Shown here piece by piece: positions 31,471 through 39,875 of a DNA stretch of 64,000 nt. How positions within the stretch are numbered: the stretch's first letter is position 1; each line of letters opens with the position of its first letter. Under the pieces are notes generated by a model. That model worked only from the letters and a program-made list of their open reading frames with translations. It was not told the origin of the DNA and did not search any database. The position numbers were made by a program, and so were the translations under genes. This stretch comes from Nocardioides sp. zg-1228 (lineage in GTDB: Bacteria > Actinomycetota > Actinomycetes > Propionibacteriales > Nocardioidaceae): assembly GCF_017086465.1 (NCBI RefSeq), contig NZ_CP070961.1, positions 1,364,001 through 1,428,000 of the forward strand, given 5' to 3'.

Positions 31471-34053
31471 GTGCGAGCGTTCAGACGAATCACTGTCCGT
31501 CCCGTCCTGCCCGAGCCGCTGACGGCGCTGTCCGTCCTGGCCGGAAACCTGCGCTGGTCGTGGCACCCGCCCACCCAGGACGTGTTCTCCTCGATCGACC
31601 CGGCGCTGTGGCGCGAGGTGTCCGGCGACCCGGTGCGCTTCCTCGGCGCCGTCGGTCGCGAGCGGCTCGACGAGCTGGCCGGCGACGCCGACTTCCGCGC
31701 GCGCCTCGACGCCGCCCACGCCGACCTGGAGCGCTACCTCTCCGAGGACCGGTGGTACGCCCGCAAGGCGGGCGCCGACGCCCCGCGCGCGATCGCGTAC
31801 TTCTCGCCCGAGTTCGGCATCACCTCGGTGCTGCCGCAGTACTCCGGCGGCCTCGGCATCCTCGCCGGCGACCACCTGAAGGCCTCCTCCGACCTCGGCA
31901 TCCCGCTGATCGGTGTCGGGCTGTTCTACCGCCACGGCTACTTCGAGCAGTCCCTCGACCGCGACGGCTGGCAGCAGGAGAGCTATCCGGTGCTCGACCC
32001 CGACGAGCTCCCGCTCTCGCAGCTGCGGGAGGCAGACGGCACCCGCGCCACGGTGTCGATCGCGCTGCCCGACGGCCCCGACCTCATCGCCCGGATCCTG
32101 GTCGCGCAGGTCGGGCGGGTGCCGCTGCTCCTGCTCGACACCGACATCGAGGACAACAGCGCCCACTACCGCGACGTCACCGACCGGCTCTACGGCGGCA
32201 CCTCCGAGCACCGGCTGCGCCAGGAGCTGCTGCTGGGCGTCGGCGGCGTCCGTGCGCTCCGGGCGTGGTCGCGCATCACCGGCGCCCCGGTCCCGGAGGT
32301 CTTCCACACCAACGAGGGGCACGCCGGGTTCCTCGGCATCGAGCGCATCCGCGAGCTCACCGTCGCCGACGACGGACCGCACCTCGACTTCGACACCGCG
32401 CTCGAGGTCTCCCGTGCCGGCACCGTGTTCACCACCCACACGCCGGTGCCCGCCGGCATCGACCGCTTCCCGCGCGAGCTCGTCTCGCAGTACTTCGGGG
32501 GCAACTCCCCGACGCCGGGCGTGCCGGTCGAGCGCGTGCTGGCGCTGGGCGCCGAGGACTACGAGGGCGGCGACGCCAACGTGTTCAACATGGCGGTGAT
32601 GGGCTTCCGCCTCGCCCAGCGCGCCAACGGCGTCTCCGAGCTGCACGGGCACGTCTCGCGCGGCATGTTCAACGGCCTCTGGCCGGCGTTCGACGAGGCG
32701 GAGGTGCCGATCACCTCCATCACCAACGGCGTCCACGGACCGACGTGGATCGCACGTGAGGTCGTCGAGCTCGCCGCCAGTCGCGGCGCCGACGTCGACG
32801 GCGACGACACCGACGCCCTGTGGCCGCTGGTCGACCAGGTCGCCGACAGCGAGATCTGGGACCTCAAGCGCCGCCTGCGCACGCGCTTCGTCGACGACGC
32901 CCGCGACCGGATGCGTCGCTCGGCGGCCAAGCGGGGCTTCGCCCCCGCCGAGACGACGTGGATCGACACCGCACTCGACCCCGACGTGCTGACGATCGGC
33001 TTCGCGCGGCGCGTGCCGACCTACAAGCGGCTCACGCTCATGCTGCGCGACCCCGCGCGCCTGAAGAGGCTGCTGCTCGACCCCGAGCGTCCCGTCCAGC
33101 TCGTCATCGCCGGCAAGGCCCACCCGGCCGACGAGACCGGCAAGCGGCTGATCCAGGAGATGGTGCGCTTCGCCGACGACCCCGAGGTCCGCCACCGCAT
33201 CGCGTTCCTGCCCAACTACGACATCGCGATGGCGCAGCCGCTCTACCCCGGTTGCGACGTGTGGCTCAACAACCCGCTGCGGCCCTACGAGGCCTGCGGC
33301 ACCTCCGGCATGAAGGCCGCGCTCAACGGCGGCCTCAACCTCTCGATCCTCGACGGCTGGTGGGACGAGTGGTACGACGGCGACAGCGGCTGGGCGATCC
33401 CGTCAGCCGACGGGATCGTCGACCCCGACCGGCGCGACGACCTCGAGGCCGCCGCGCTCTACGACCTCATCGAGATCGAGGTCGTCCCGCGCTTCTACGA
33501 GACCAACGACGAGGGCGTGCCCCCGCGGTGGCTGGAGATGGTGCGCCACACGCTCAAGTCGCTCGGCCCCAAGGTGCTCGCCACCCGCCAGGTGCGCGAC
33601 TACGTCCGTGAGCTCTACGCCCCGGCCGCGCGCACCGCGCGCACCCTCAACTCCGACTACACCGGCGCCCGCACGCTGTCGCACTGGAAGGCCGAGGTGC
33701 GCGCCGCGTGGCCCGGCGTCCGTGTCGAGCACGTCGACTCCGAGGGCGTCGGCGACCAGGCGGTGGTGGGTGCCACGCTCGGCGTGCGCGCCTACGTGGC
33801 GCTCGGCTCGCTCTCCCCGGACGACGTCGAGGTCCAGGTCGTGCACGGCCGCACCGGCGCCGACGACGTGCTGACCGCGACCACGGTCACGCCGATGCAG
33901 GTGGGGGAGTCCTACGACGGCAACCGCCACCGCTTCGACGCCTCGGTGCCGTTGGCGGTCTCCGGACCGTTCGGCTACACCGTCCGCGTGGTGCCGCGCA
34001 ACCCGTCGCTGGCCTCGGTGGCCGAGCTGGGCCTGGTGGCCGAGCCCGCCTGA
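31471..34053 (+). CDS. glgP: alpha-glucan phosphorylase
   Basis: This 860-residue GT35 enzyme releases glucose-1-phosphate from alpha-1,4-glucan using pyridoxal phosphate. It starts [17 protein letters not shown], as other actinobacterial GlgP proteins do, and has the DUF3417-type N-terminal region (NLRWSWHP), [32 protein letters not shown] and the PLP lysine region [15 protein letters not shown], followed by [14 protein letters not shown]. The GTG at 31471 is used rather than the ATG at 31465 because the promoter spacing points to it. The gene opposes the GlgE operon and allows breakdown of the glucan that the operon makes. Confidence 0.95.
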   Translation: MRAFRRITVRPVLPEPLTALSVLAGNLRWSWHPPTQDVFSSIDPALWREVSGDPVRFLGAVGRERLDELAGDADFRARLDAAHADLERYLSEDRWYARKAGADAPRAIAYFSPEFGITSVLPQYSGGLGILAGDHLKASSDLGIPLIGVGLFYRHGYFEQSLDRDGWQQESYPVLDPDELPLSQLREADGTRATVSIALPDGPDLIARILVAQVGRVPLLLLDTDIEDNSAHYRDVTDRLYGGTSEHRLRQELLLGVGGVRALRAWSRITGAPVPEVFHTNEGHAGFLGIERIRELTVADDGPHLDFDTALEVSRAGTVFTTHTPVPAGIDRFPRELVSQYFGGNSPTPGVPVERVLALGAEDYEGGDANVFNMAVMGFRLAQRANGVSELHGHVSRGMFNGLWPAFDEAEVPITSITNGVHGPTWIAREVVELAASRGADVDGDDTDALWPLVDQVADSEIWDLKRRLRTRFVDDARDRMRRSAAKRGFAPAETTWIDTALDPDVLTIGFARRVPTYKRLTLMLRDPARLKRLLLDPERPVQLVIAGKAHPADETGKRLIQEMVRFADDPEVRHRIAFLPNYDIAMAQPLYPGCDVWLNNPLRPYEACGTSGMKAALNGGLNLSILDGWWDEWYDGDSGWAIPSADGIVDPDRRDDLEAAALYDLIEIEVVPRFYETNDEGVPPRWLEMVRHTLKSLGPKVLATRQVRDYVRELYAPAARTARTLNSDYTGARTLSHWKAEVRAAWPGVRVEHVDSEGVGDQAVVGATLGVRAYVALGSLSPDDVEVQVVHGRTGADDVLTATTVTPMQVGESYDGNRHRFDASVPLAVSGPFGYTVRVVPRNPSLASVAELGLVAEPA

Positions 34054-34125
34054 GCGTCGCGCGCGGGGCGGGCGAAACCCCGTTGCCACCGCCGGGCGTC
34101 GCGACGACGATGGCCCCATGGCCCC

Positions 34126-34455
34126 ATGGCCGCGCCGCCGCCCCCGGACCTCCTGGCACCCTTCCTCGCTGCGGCCGACTCGGCGGCCGCTGCCCGGCCC
34201 GAGGTCGACGGGGAGCTCGCCCGGGAGCTGATGGCGGAGGCGGCCGGGCGGTTGCACGACAGCCTCGCGCTCGACCACCTCGACGAGCACGACCGCACGA
34301 TCGCTGTCACGGCGCTCGCCGCCGACCTGGTGGCGTCCGACCCGGGCGCGGCCGTGCGCTCGCGCGCGGCGGGCGTCGAGGGCCACGCCGGCCCCCACGA
34401 CCCCGACGGGGTGCGCGCGGCCTACCTGGTCGCCGCCCGGGTGCTGGGTCTGTAG
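34126..34455 (+). CDS. small hypothetical protein
   Basis: A 109-residue protein, MAAPPPPDLLAPFLAAADSA..., rich in Ala, Asp and Leu and probably all-helical (ELARELMAEAAGRLHDSLAL, then DEHDRTIAVTALAADLVA). I do not recognise a family. There is no signal peptide, membrane segment or metal motif. Third codon positions are strongly G/C, as in neighbours, which supports coding. The region before the start has GATGGCCCC-type short repeats with several out-of-frame ATGs. It follows glgP by 72 nt in the same direction and could be co-transcribed. Treated as a probable gene of unknown role. Confidence 0.6.
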   Translation: MAAPPPPDLLAPFLAAADSAAAARPEVDGELARELMAEAAGRLHDSLALDHLDEHDRTIAVTALAADLVASDPGAAVRSRAAGVEGHAGPHDPDGVRAAYLVAARVLGL

Positions 34456-34469
34456 GGCCGCGTCGACGG

Positions 34470-34838
34470 TCAGGCGAAGGTCAGCCAGAGCCCGACGCCG
34501 GTGGGGACCAGCCCCAGCAGCAGCCACGGCGACACGATGCGCCGGCCGTGGATCGCCAGGCCGGCCGCGACCGCGAAGGCGCCGAAGATGCCCGCGATGA
34601 TGGTGAGCCCGATCTTGGAGGAGTCGGGGACGTCGTCGAGCATCACGGCCGCGGCGACGAGGCCGACGACGAGGTGCAGGATCGTGCTGACGGCGAGGGT
34701 GGACATCACCCATCGCTGCACGCGGGCGAGGTCGCGGGCGTCCTTCTCGGGATCGGCGACCACCCGGCGCGGCGCGTCGAGGTCGAGGAGGTGGCCGCGG
34801 CCCTTCTCGGTACGTCGCGCGGGGACGCTGCCAGCCAT
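34470..34838 (-). CDS. small integral membrane protein, hypothetical
   Basis: A 122-residue protein with a basic cytosolic N-terminus (MAGSVPARRTEKGRGHLLDL, ending near RVQRWVM) and three predicted helices: TLAVSTILHLVVGLVAAAVML, IGLTIIAGIFGAFAVAAGLAI and PWLLLGLVPTGVGLWLTFA. No family is recognised with certainty. It diverges from the OhrR-like MarR regulator across 57 bp containing the operator-like palindrome at 34862-34881, so it may be under that regulator. The ATG at 34838 was chosen over longer possibilities because the upstream frame runs through the MarR gene in reverse. Confidence 0.7.
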   Translation of the reverse strand: MAGSVPARRTEKGRGHLLDLDAPRRVVADPEKDARDLARVQRWVMSTLAVSTILHLVVGLVAAAVMLDDVPDSSKIGLTIIAGIFGAFAVAAGLAIHGRRIVSPWLLLGLVPTGVGLWLTFA

Positions 34839-34861
34839 CTGAGGTGCCTCTCTCGACGAAT

Positions 34862-34881
34862 CGGTTGTTGCGACAACGATT
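34862..34881. promoter_or_regulatory. candidate MarR/OhrR operator
   Basis: CGGTTGTTGCGACAACGATT is a near-perfect palindrome (GTTGTnGCnACAAC core) immediately upstream of the MarR -10 box and inside the 57-bp divergent gap. This position would let a bound dimer block both genes. Confidence 0.5.
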
Positions 34882-34883
34882 GC

Positions 34884-34889
34884 TAGGCT
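34884..34889 (+). promoter_or_regulatory. putative -10 box of the MarR gene
   Basis: TAGGCT is followed by 6 nt and the GTG at 34896. No Shine-Dalgarno sequence is present, so the mRNA is probably leaderless. Confidence 0.55.
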
Positions 34890-34895
34890 AACAAG

Positions 34896-35363
34896 GTGTC
34901 CACGCCGCGCCCAATCGAGGATCCTCTCGCCCTCGAGCAGCAGGTCTGCTTCGCGCTCGCGGTGGCGTCCCGCACGGTGATCTCGGTCTACCGGCCCGTG
35001 CTGGAGCCGATGGGGCTGACCCACCCGCAGTACCTCGTGATGCTGGCGCTGTGGGGCGAGGAGCCGCTGTCGGTGACCGAGCTCAGCCGCCGCCTCGAGC
35101 TCGACCCGGGCACGCTGTCGCGGCTGCTCAAGCGGCTGGAGGCGGCCGAGCTGGTCCGCCGCGACCGCAACCCGGCGGACGAGCGCAGCCTCGCGGTGGC
35201 GCTGACCGAGAAGGGCCGCGGCCTGCGGGCGCAGGCGCTCGAGGTGCCCGGCACCATCCTGTGCCGGCTCGGGATGGACCTGGCCGATCTGGTGGATCTG
35301 CGCGACCGGCTGACCGAGGTCATCGGCGCCGCCAAGGCAGCGACGGAGACCGCGCCGGCCTGA
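34896..35363 (+). CDS. MarR family regulator, OhrR-like
   Basis: A 155-residue dimeric winged-helix repressor. The N-terminus LEQQVCFALAVASRTV keeps the OhrR-type reactive Cys (residue 18) in its usual E-x-Q-x-C-F-A-L setting. In OhrR proteins oxidation of this Cys by organic hydroperoxides releases DNA. The reading head is LSVTELSRRLELDPGTLSRLLKRLE and the wing contains VRRDRNPADERS. The GTG start sits 6 nt after a TAGGCT box, and a palindrome overlaps the promoter, which suggests autoregulation. No ohr peroxidase gene is adjacent; the divergent membrane protein and the downstream AraC-DinB gene are the nearest candidate targets. Confidence 0.9.
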   Translation: MSTPRPIEDPLALEQQVCFALAVASRTVISVYRPVLEPMGLTHPQYLVMLALWGEEPLSVTELSRRLELDPGTLSRLLKRLEAAELVRRDRNPADERSLAVALTEKGRGLRAQALEVPGTILCRLGMDLADLVDLRDRLTEVIGAAKAATETAPA

Positions 35364-35425
35364 CGGGTGCAGACTGCGCACGTGCGATCAAGCGCCCCGT
35401 CCCGCCACGGACGAAGGTGGTGGTC

Positions 35426-36334
35426 ATGACGACAGCGGCCGACACCTTCGCGGCCTTCCTCGACGCCCTGGCCGAGACCCTCGACCTCGGTGGCGAGGCG
35501 CGGGCCCGCCGGCTCCACCTGTCCCGGTTCCACCTCACCCGGGTGGTGTCGGCGGCCGGTGGGGAGGCACCGGAGCGGATGCGTCGCCGGCTGCTGCTCG
35601 AGCGCGCGGCCCACCGCCTGATCACCAGCGACCACCAGGTGGTCGACATCGCGTTCGAGGCCGGCTTCGGCTCCCACGAGGCGTTCACCCGGGCGTTCGC
35701 GCGGGAGTACGGCACCCCGCCGAGCCGCTGGCGTCTGCACCCCACCCGCACCCAGATCGAGGGCGCGAGCGGAGTGCACTTCCACCCGCCCGGCAGCCTG
35801 CGGCTGCCGACCTCACGAAAGGTGACACCGATGGACCTGGTGACACGCATGATCGAGCACCACATCTGGCTGACCGGCGAGATGATCGAGCGGGCCTCGC
35901 GCCTGACCGACGAACAGCTCGACGCCCCGATCGAGGTGCCCATCGGCACCATCGACGACGACATGACCGTCCGGTCGGTGCTCGGCCGCCTGGTCGGCCA
36001 GCTGGCCCAGTGGAACGCCGCCGTCGACCAGCGCTCCTACGACTGGGCCCAGGAGCGGGGCAAGTCGCCCAGCGCCCTGCGGCGCGAGCTCGCCGAGGAG
36101 GGCCCGGCGTTCCTCAGCCAGGTGCGCACGACCGTCGAGGAGGGGCGTCTCGACGACACCTTCGTCGACGTCACCTGCGAGACGCCGCGGGTCTTCACCT
36201 ACGGCGGGATGGTCGCGCACGTGCTGACCTTCGCGGCCGTACGACGCCTCGTCGTGCTCGGCGCGTTGGAGAAGCTGGGGATCGCCGACCTCGACGCCGG
36301 CGACCCGATGGAGTGGGTGGGCGCACCCGCCTAG
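35426..36334 (+). CDS. AraC-type HTH-DinB-like fusion protein
   Basis: A 302-residue two-part protein. Residues 1-107 are an AraC/XylS double helix-turn-helix: RRLHLSRFHLTRVVSAAGGE, DIAFEAGFGSHEAFTRAFARE and GTPPSRWRL. From residue 136, MDLVTRMIEHHIWLTGEMIE opens a DinB-like four-helix domain that ends about residue 295; DinB folds usually bind a metal with His residues, here probably within IEHHIW and VAHVL. An internal ATG at 35831 could also initiate the DinB part alone, as a purine-rich GAAAGGTGAC precedes it. Fusions of this kind are annotated as regulators with unknown inducer. The ATG at 35426 is the first start after the MarR gene. Confidence 0.85.
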   Translation: MTTAADTFAAFLDALAETLDLGGEARARRLHLSRFHLTRVVSAAGGEAPERMRRRLLLERAAHRLITSDHQVVDIAFEAGFGSHEAFTRAFAREYGTPPSRWRLHPTRTQIEGASGVHFHPPGSLRLPTSRKVTPMDLVTRMIEHHIWLTGEMIERASRLTDEQLDAPIEVPIGTIDDDMTVRSVLGRLVGQLAQWNAAVDQRSYDWAQERGKSPSALRRELAEEGPAFLSQVRTTVEEGRLDDTFVDVTCETPRVFTYGGMVAHVLTFAAVRRLVVLGALEKLGIADLDAGDPMEWVGAPA

Positions 36335-36352
36335 CCGTACCTGGCCGGGGTC

Positions 36353-38539
36353 TCAGGTCTCGCGCAGCACCAGCACCGAGCGGGCCTGGAGCCCGAGCGT
36401 CCCGCCCGCCACGACCGGCGTGCCGACCGCCACGTCGGGGTTGGTCGACAGCACCACCTCGCCGTGGTGGACCCACGTGTTGGCGGGCAGGACCAGCTCG
36501 ACGTCGTCGACCCCGGCGTTGAGCCAGATCATGAACGAGCGGTCCCGCACCTGCTCCCCGCGTGGGCCGGGGGAGCGGAGCGGGGCGCCGTTGAGGAACA
36601 TCCCGATGGTCCGGATGGAGTCGTCGTTCCAGTCCGCGACGGTCATCTCGCGTCCGCTCGGGTGCACCCAGACGAGGTCCTTCATCCCGCCCTTGATGGT
36701 GGGGCGGCCCGCGAACCAGTGCCGCTGGCGCAGCACCGGGTGCTCCCGGCGCAGTCGCAGCGCGGCCTTGGTGATCTCGTAGACGTCGAGCCACGCGTCG
36801 TCGGGGCGCCAGTCGATCCACGACGTCTCGTTGTCCTGGCCGTAGGCGTTGTTGTTGCCGTGCTGGGTGCGCCCGCGCTCGTCGCCGGCGGTGAGCATCG
36901 GCACGCCACTGGAGAAGCAGAGCGTGGCCATCAGGTTGGCCGCCTGGCGGCGGCGCAGCGCGAGGATGGTGGGGTCGTCGGTCTCGCCCTCGACGCCGCA
37001 GTTCCACGACCGGTTGTTGTCGCTGCCGTCGCGGTTGTCCTCCCCGTTGGCCTCGTTGTGCTTGACGTCGTAGGACACCAGGTCGCGCAGCGTGAAGCCG
37101 TCGTGGGCGGTGATGAAGTTGACCGACGCGTAGGGGGAGCGGCCGTCGTCTGCGTAGAGGTCGCTCGATCCGGCCAGCCGCGTCGCGACCGTGCGTACGC
37201 CGCCGGAGTGGCCGCGCCAGAAGTCGCGCACGGTGTCGCGGAACTGGTCGTTCCACTCGATCCACGGCGGGGGGAACTGTCCGACCCGGTAGCCCTCCAT
37301 GGAGGCGTCCCACGGCTCCGCGATCAGCTTCACGTGCCGCAGCACGGGGTCCTGGCCGATCGCCGTGAGCAGGTGCGAGCCCATGTCGACCGCCTGGTCG
37401 GTGCGTGACAGCGCGCTCATCAGGTCGAACCGGAACCCGTCGACGTGCATCTCGTCGACCCAGTAGCGGAGCGAGTCGAGGATCAGCCGCAGGCTCTGGG
37501 TGCGGGTGGCGTCGACGGTGTTGCCGCACCCGGTCACGTCCCAGTAGCGCACCGGCTCCGGCGCCTTGCCCGTCGCGGGCTCGCGCGGCACGACGTGCTG
37601 GTAGTAGCCGCGGTCGTCGAGGCCCCGGAAGCTCAGCGTCGGCCCCGACGGACCCGCCTCGGCGGTGTGGTTGTAGACCACGTCGAGGATGACCTCGAGC
37701 CCGGCGGCATGGAGGTCCTTGACCATCTGCTTGAACTCGGCGACCTGCTCGCCGCGGTCGCCCGAGGAGGAGTACGCGTTGTGCGGGGCGAAGAAGCACA
37801 GCGAGTTGTAGCCCCAGTAGTTGACCAGCCCACGCGCGGAGAGGGCGGGCTCGGAGAAGAACTGGTGGACCGGCAGCAGCTCGACCGCGGTCACGCCGAG
37901 GTCCTTGAGGTAGTCGGTCACCGCGGGGGCGGCGAGGCCGGCATAGGTGCCGCGCAGGTGCTCGGGCACGCGGTCGTGCAGCTCGGTCATGCCCTTGACG
38001 TGCAGCTCGTAGATGACCGTGTCGCGCCACCGCCGGTCCGGCGACCGGTCCTCGCCCCAGTCGAAGTCGTCGTGGACCACGACGCTGCGCGGGACGTAGG
38101 GCGCCGAGTCGAGGTCGCTGCGCCTCGCCGGCTCGCCCTTGACGTAGCCGAAGATGGCGTCGTCCACGACCAGGTCGCCCGAGACGGCCCTGGCGTAGGG
38201 GTCGAGCAGCAGCTTGGCGGGGTTGAACCTCAGCCCGGCGTCGGGGTTCCACGGACCGTCGGCCCGGTAGCCGTAGCGGGTGCCCGGCGCCACGTCGGGC
38301 AGGGCGCCGTGCCACACGCCCAGCGAGTGCTCGGTGAGCCGGTGGCGGGTCTCGGAGCCGTCCTCGTCGAACAGGCACACCCACATCGCCGTCGCCTCCG
38401 GGGCGTAGACGGCGAAGTTGGTCGACTCGGCGGACCACGTCGCCCCCAGCGGGTGGTTGCGACCCGGCCACACCGACCGGGTCTCGCCGTCGTGGTTCCA
38501 CACGGGCGTCGTCTCCGGGGGTGGCGTCACGCGGGCCAT
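36353..38539 (-). CDS. glgX: glycogen debranching enzyme GlgX
   Basis: This 728-residue GH13_11 enzyme hydrolyses alpha-1,6 branches of phosphorylase-limited glycogen. It has the CBM48-like N-terminal domain (NHPLGATWSAESTNFAVYAP), RDTVIYELHVKGMTELHD, ILDVVYNHTAEAG, the nucleophile in MHVDGFRFDLMSALSR, the acid Glu in VKLIAEPWDA and the third carboxylate in FITAHDGFTLRDLVSYD, followed by NEANGEDNRDGSDNNRSWN, a GlgX/TreX hallmark. It completes the local set with glgP (breakdown) and the GlgE operon (synthesis). The ATG at 38539 begins MARVTPPPETT. It diverges from an enoyl-CoA hydratase. Confidence 0.95.
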   Translation of the reverse strand: MARVTPPPETTPVWNHDGETRSVWPGRNHPLGATWSAESTNFAVYAPEATAMWVCLFDEDGSETRHRLTEHSLGVWHGALPDVAPGTRYGYRADGPWNPDAGLRFNPAKLLLDPYARAVSGDLVVDDAIFGYVKGEPARRSDLDSAPYVPRSVVVHDDFDWGEDRSPDRRWRDTVIYELHVKGMTELHDRVPEHLRGTYAGLAAPAVTDYLKDLGVTAVELLPVHQFFSEPALSARGLVNYWGYNSLCFFAPHNAYSSSGDRGEQVAEFKQMVKDLHAAGLEVILDVVYNHTAEAGPSGPTLSFRGLDDRGYYQHVVPREPATGKAPEPVRYWDVTGCGNTVDATRTQSLRLILDSLRYWVDEMHVDGFRFDLMSALSRTDQAVDMGSHLLTAIGQDPVLRHVKLIAEPWDASMEGYRVGQFPPPWIEWNDQFRDTVRDFWRGHSGGVRTVATRLAGSSDLYADDGRSPYASVNFITAHDGFTLRDLVSYDVKHNEANGEDNRDGSDNNRSWNCGVEGETDDPTILALRRRQAANLMATLCFSSGVPMLTAGDERGRTQHGNNNAYGQDNETSWIDWRPDDAWLDVYEITKAALRLRREHPVLRQRHWFAGRPTIKGGMKDLVWVHPSGREMTVADWNDDSIRTIGMFLNGAPLRSPGPRGEQVRDRSFMIWLNAGVDDVELVLPANTWVHHGEVVLSTNPDVAVGTPVVAGGTLGLQARSVLVLRET

Positions 38540-38613
38540 TGTGGTGCCATCGCCGCGGCACGGCACAATGCGCCACGCACGGGCCGCGCCAACCACTCGA
38601 CCAGGGAGCCACC

Positions 38614-39390
38614 ATGGAGTTCGTCTCGATCGACGTGACCGACGGGGTCGCGGTGCTGCGGCTGGACCGTCCGAAGATGAACGCGATCAGCAGCCAGGTG
38701 CAGGCCGACCTGCGCGAGGCCGCCGCCGAGGTGACCGAGCGCGACGACGTACGGGCCGTGGTGCTGTGGGGCGGCGAGCGGGTCTTCGCGGCCGGCAACG
38801 ACGTCAAGGAGATGGCGGGCATGACCCACGCCGAGATGGTCAAGCTCTCCGCGTCGGTGAGCTCGGCCACGACGGCCATCGCCCGGATCCCGAAGCCCGT
38901 CATCGCCGCCGTCAACGGCTACGCCCTGGGCGGCGGCTGCGAGCTCACCCTGGCCGCAGACCTGCGCTTCGCGGCCGAGGACGCCGTGTTCGGCCAGCCC
39001 GAGGTGCTGCTCGGCATCATCCCCGGCGCGGGCGGCACGCAGCGGCTCGCCCGCCTGGTCGGGACGGCCAAGGCGAAGGACATCGTCTTCACCGGCCGCT
39101 TCGTCAAGGCCGACGAGGCGCTCCGCATCGGCCTGGTCGACCGGGTGGTCCCGGCCGCGAAGGTGCTGGAGGAGTCGGTGGCCTACGCCGCGCAGTTCCG
39201 CGGGGCCGCCGCGCTGGCGATCCGCGCCGCCAAGGAGTGCATCGACCGGGGGAGCGAGGTCGACCTCGAGACGGGGCTGGAGATCGAGCGCCAGCAGTTC
39301 GCCGGCATCTTCGCCACCGAGGACCGCACCCGCGGCATGACGTCGTTCGTCGAGAACGGGCCCGGCAAGGCCACGTTCGTGGGCCGCTGA
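38614..39390 (+). CDS. enoyl-CoA hydratase
   Basis: A 258-residue crotonase-fold enzyme. Features are AVLRLDRPKMNAISSQVQAD, the oxyanion segment AGNDVKEMAGM, PVIAAVNGYALGGGCELTLA, and FGQPEVLLGIIPGAGGTQRL with the two catalytic Glu residues of hydratases (GQPEV and IPGAGG). It should hydrate 2-enoyl-CoA to 3-hydroxyacyl-CoA in beta-oxidation, upstream of a dehydrogenase such as the one at 1266-3059. AGGGAG about 8 nt before the ATG at 38614 supports the start. It precedes a small membrane protein and etfBA, the electron acceptor for acyl-CoA dehydrogenases, which fits fatty-acid use. Confidence 0.94.
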   Translation: MEFVSIDVTDGVAVLRLDRPKMNAISSQVQADLREAAAEVTERDDVRAVVLWGGERVFAAGNDVKEMAGMTHAEMVKLSASVSSATTAIARIPKPVIAAVNGYALGGGCELTLAADLRFAAEDAVFGQPEVLLGIIPGAGGTQRLARLVGTAKAKDIVFTGRFVKADEALRIGLVDRVVPAAKVLEESVAYAAQFRGAAALAIRAAKECIDRGSEVDLETGLEIERQQFAGIFATEDRTRGMTSFVENGPGKATFVGR

Positions 39391-39434
39391 ACGACGCCGG
39401 CAAGACACGGGAAGACACGGGGAGGCACTGCGCT

Positions 39435-39737
39435 GTGGTCACCAAGATCCGGGCGACGCTCGCCCAGCTCATCTGGCTGGCGTGCGCGCTCGCGGCACTG
39501 CTGCTGGCGGTCGGGGCGCTGCTGATCGCCCTCGAGGCCAACAGGTCCAACGCCCTCGTCGACGTCGTGCTCCGCGCCGCCGACCTCGCCGACCTCGGGG
39601 TGTTCTCCCGCCACGACGGGATCAAGGACTTCCGCGGGCGGGGCGCGGAGGTCAAGAACGCGCTGCTCAACTGGGGCCTCGGCGCGGTGGCCTGGCTGGT
39701 CGCCGGGCGGATCCTCGAGCGCATCGTCCGACCCTGA
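39435..39737 (+). CDS. small two-helix membrane protein
   Basis: A 100-residue protein with two hydrophobic helices: LAQLIWLACALAALLLAVGALLIAL near the N-terminus and ALLNWGLGAVAWLVAGRILERIV at the end, separated by a short loop with charged residues (FSRHDGIKDFRG). Small proteins of this shape are common in actinobacterial genomes, but I cannot name a family. The GTG at 39435 has GGGAGG about 10 nt upstream. It follows the enoyl-CoA hydratase by 44 nt in the same direction and may be in its transcript. It is followed by a triple 10-bp repeat and the etf promoter. Confidence 0.72.
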   Translation: MVTKIRATLAQLIWLACALAALLLAVGALLIALEANRSNALVDVVLRAADLADLGVFSRHDGIKDFRGRGAEVKNALLNWGLGAVAWLVAGRILERIVRP

Positions 39738-39745
39738 CGCCGTCG

Positions 39746-39775
39746 GCGCCACTGTGCGCCACTGTGCGCCACTGT
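39746..39775. repeat. three perfect copies of a 10-bp direct repeat
   Basis: GCGCCACTGT occurs three times in a row with no mismatch, immediately after the small membrane-protein gene and about 50 bp before the etf -10 box. The 10-bp period equals roughly one DNA turn. Confidence 0.8.
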
Positions 39776-39800
39776 GAGCCACCGCACCCGCACGACCATT

Positions 39801-39828
39801 CCGATCGGTCATGACCGGCCGGTAGCCT
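39801..39828 (+). promoter_or_regulatory. etfBA promoter with palindromic operator candidate
   Basis: The -10 box TAGCCT is at 39823-39828. Directly upstream, CGGTCATGACCG (39806-39817) is a perfect 12-bp palindrome that resumes after a 2-bp mismatch on each side (CCG/CGG at 39801-39803 and 39820-39822). This places a symmetrical protein site between the -35 and -10 positions. Confidence 0.55.
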
Positions 39829-39875
39829 CACCCACACATCCGAGTGCACAGGAGGGGCCGCGAGGCCACACCACC

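Noticed and set aside
27535-33195. One huge minus-strand frame joining treS with antisense glgP
   Set aside because: Only its last 584 codons carry TreS; the upstream portion reads through glgE out of frame and then opposite glgP. The TTG start at 29289 explains the real gene.
34110-34130. Overlapping ATGGCCCC repeats as possible starts for the small gene after glgP
   Set aside because: The earlier ATGs are out of frame with the coding-like region; only the ATG at 34126 fits.
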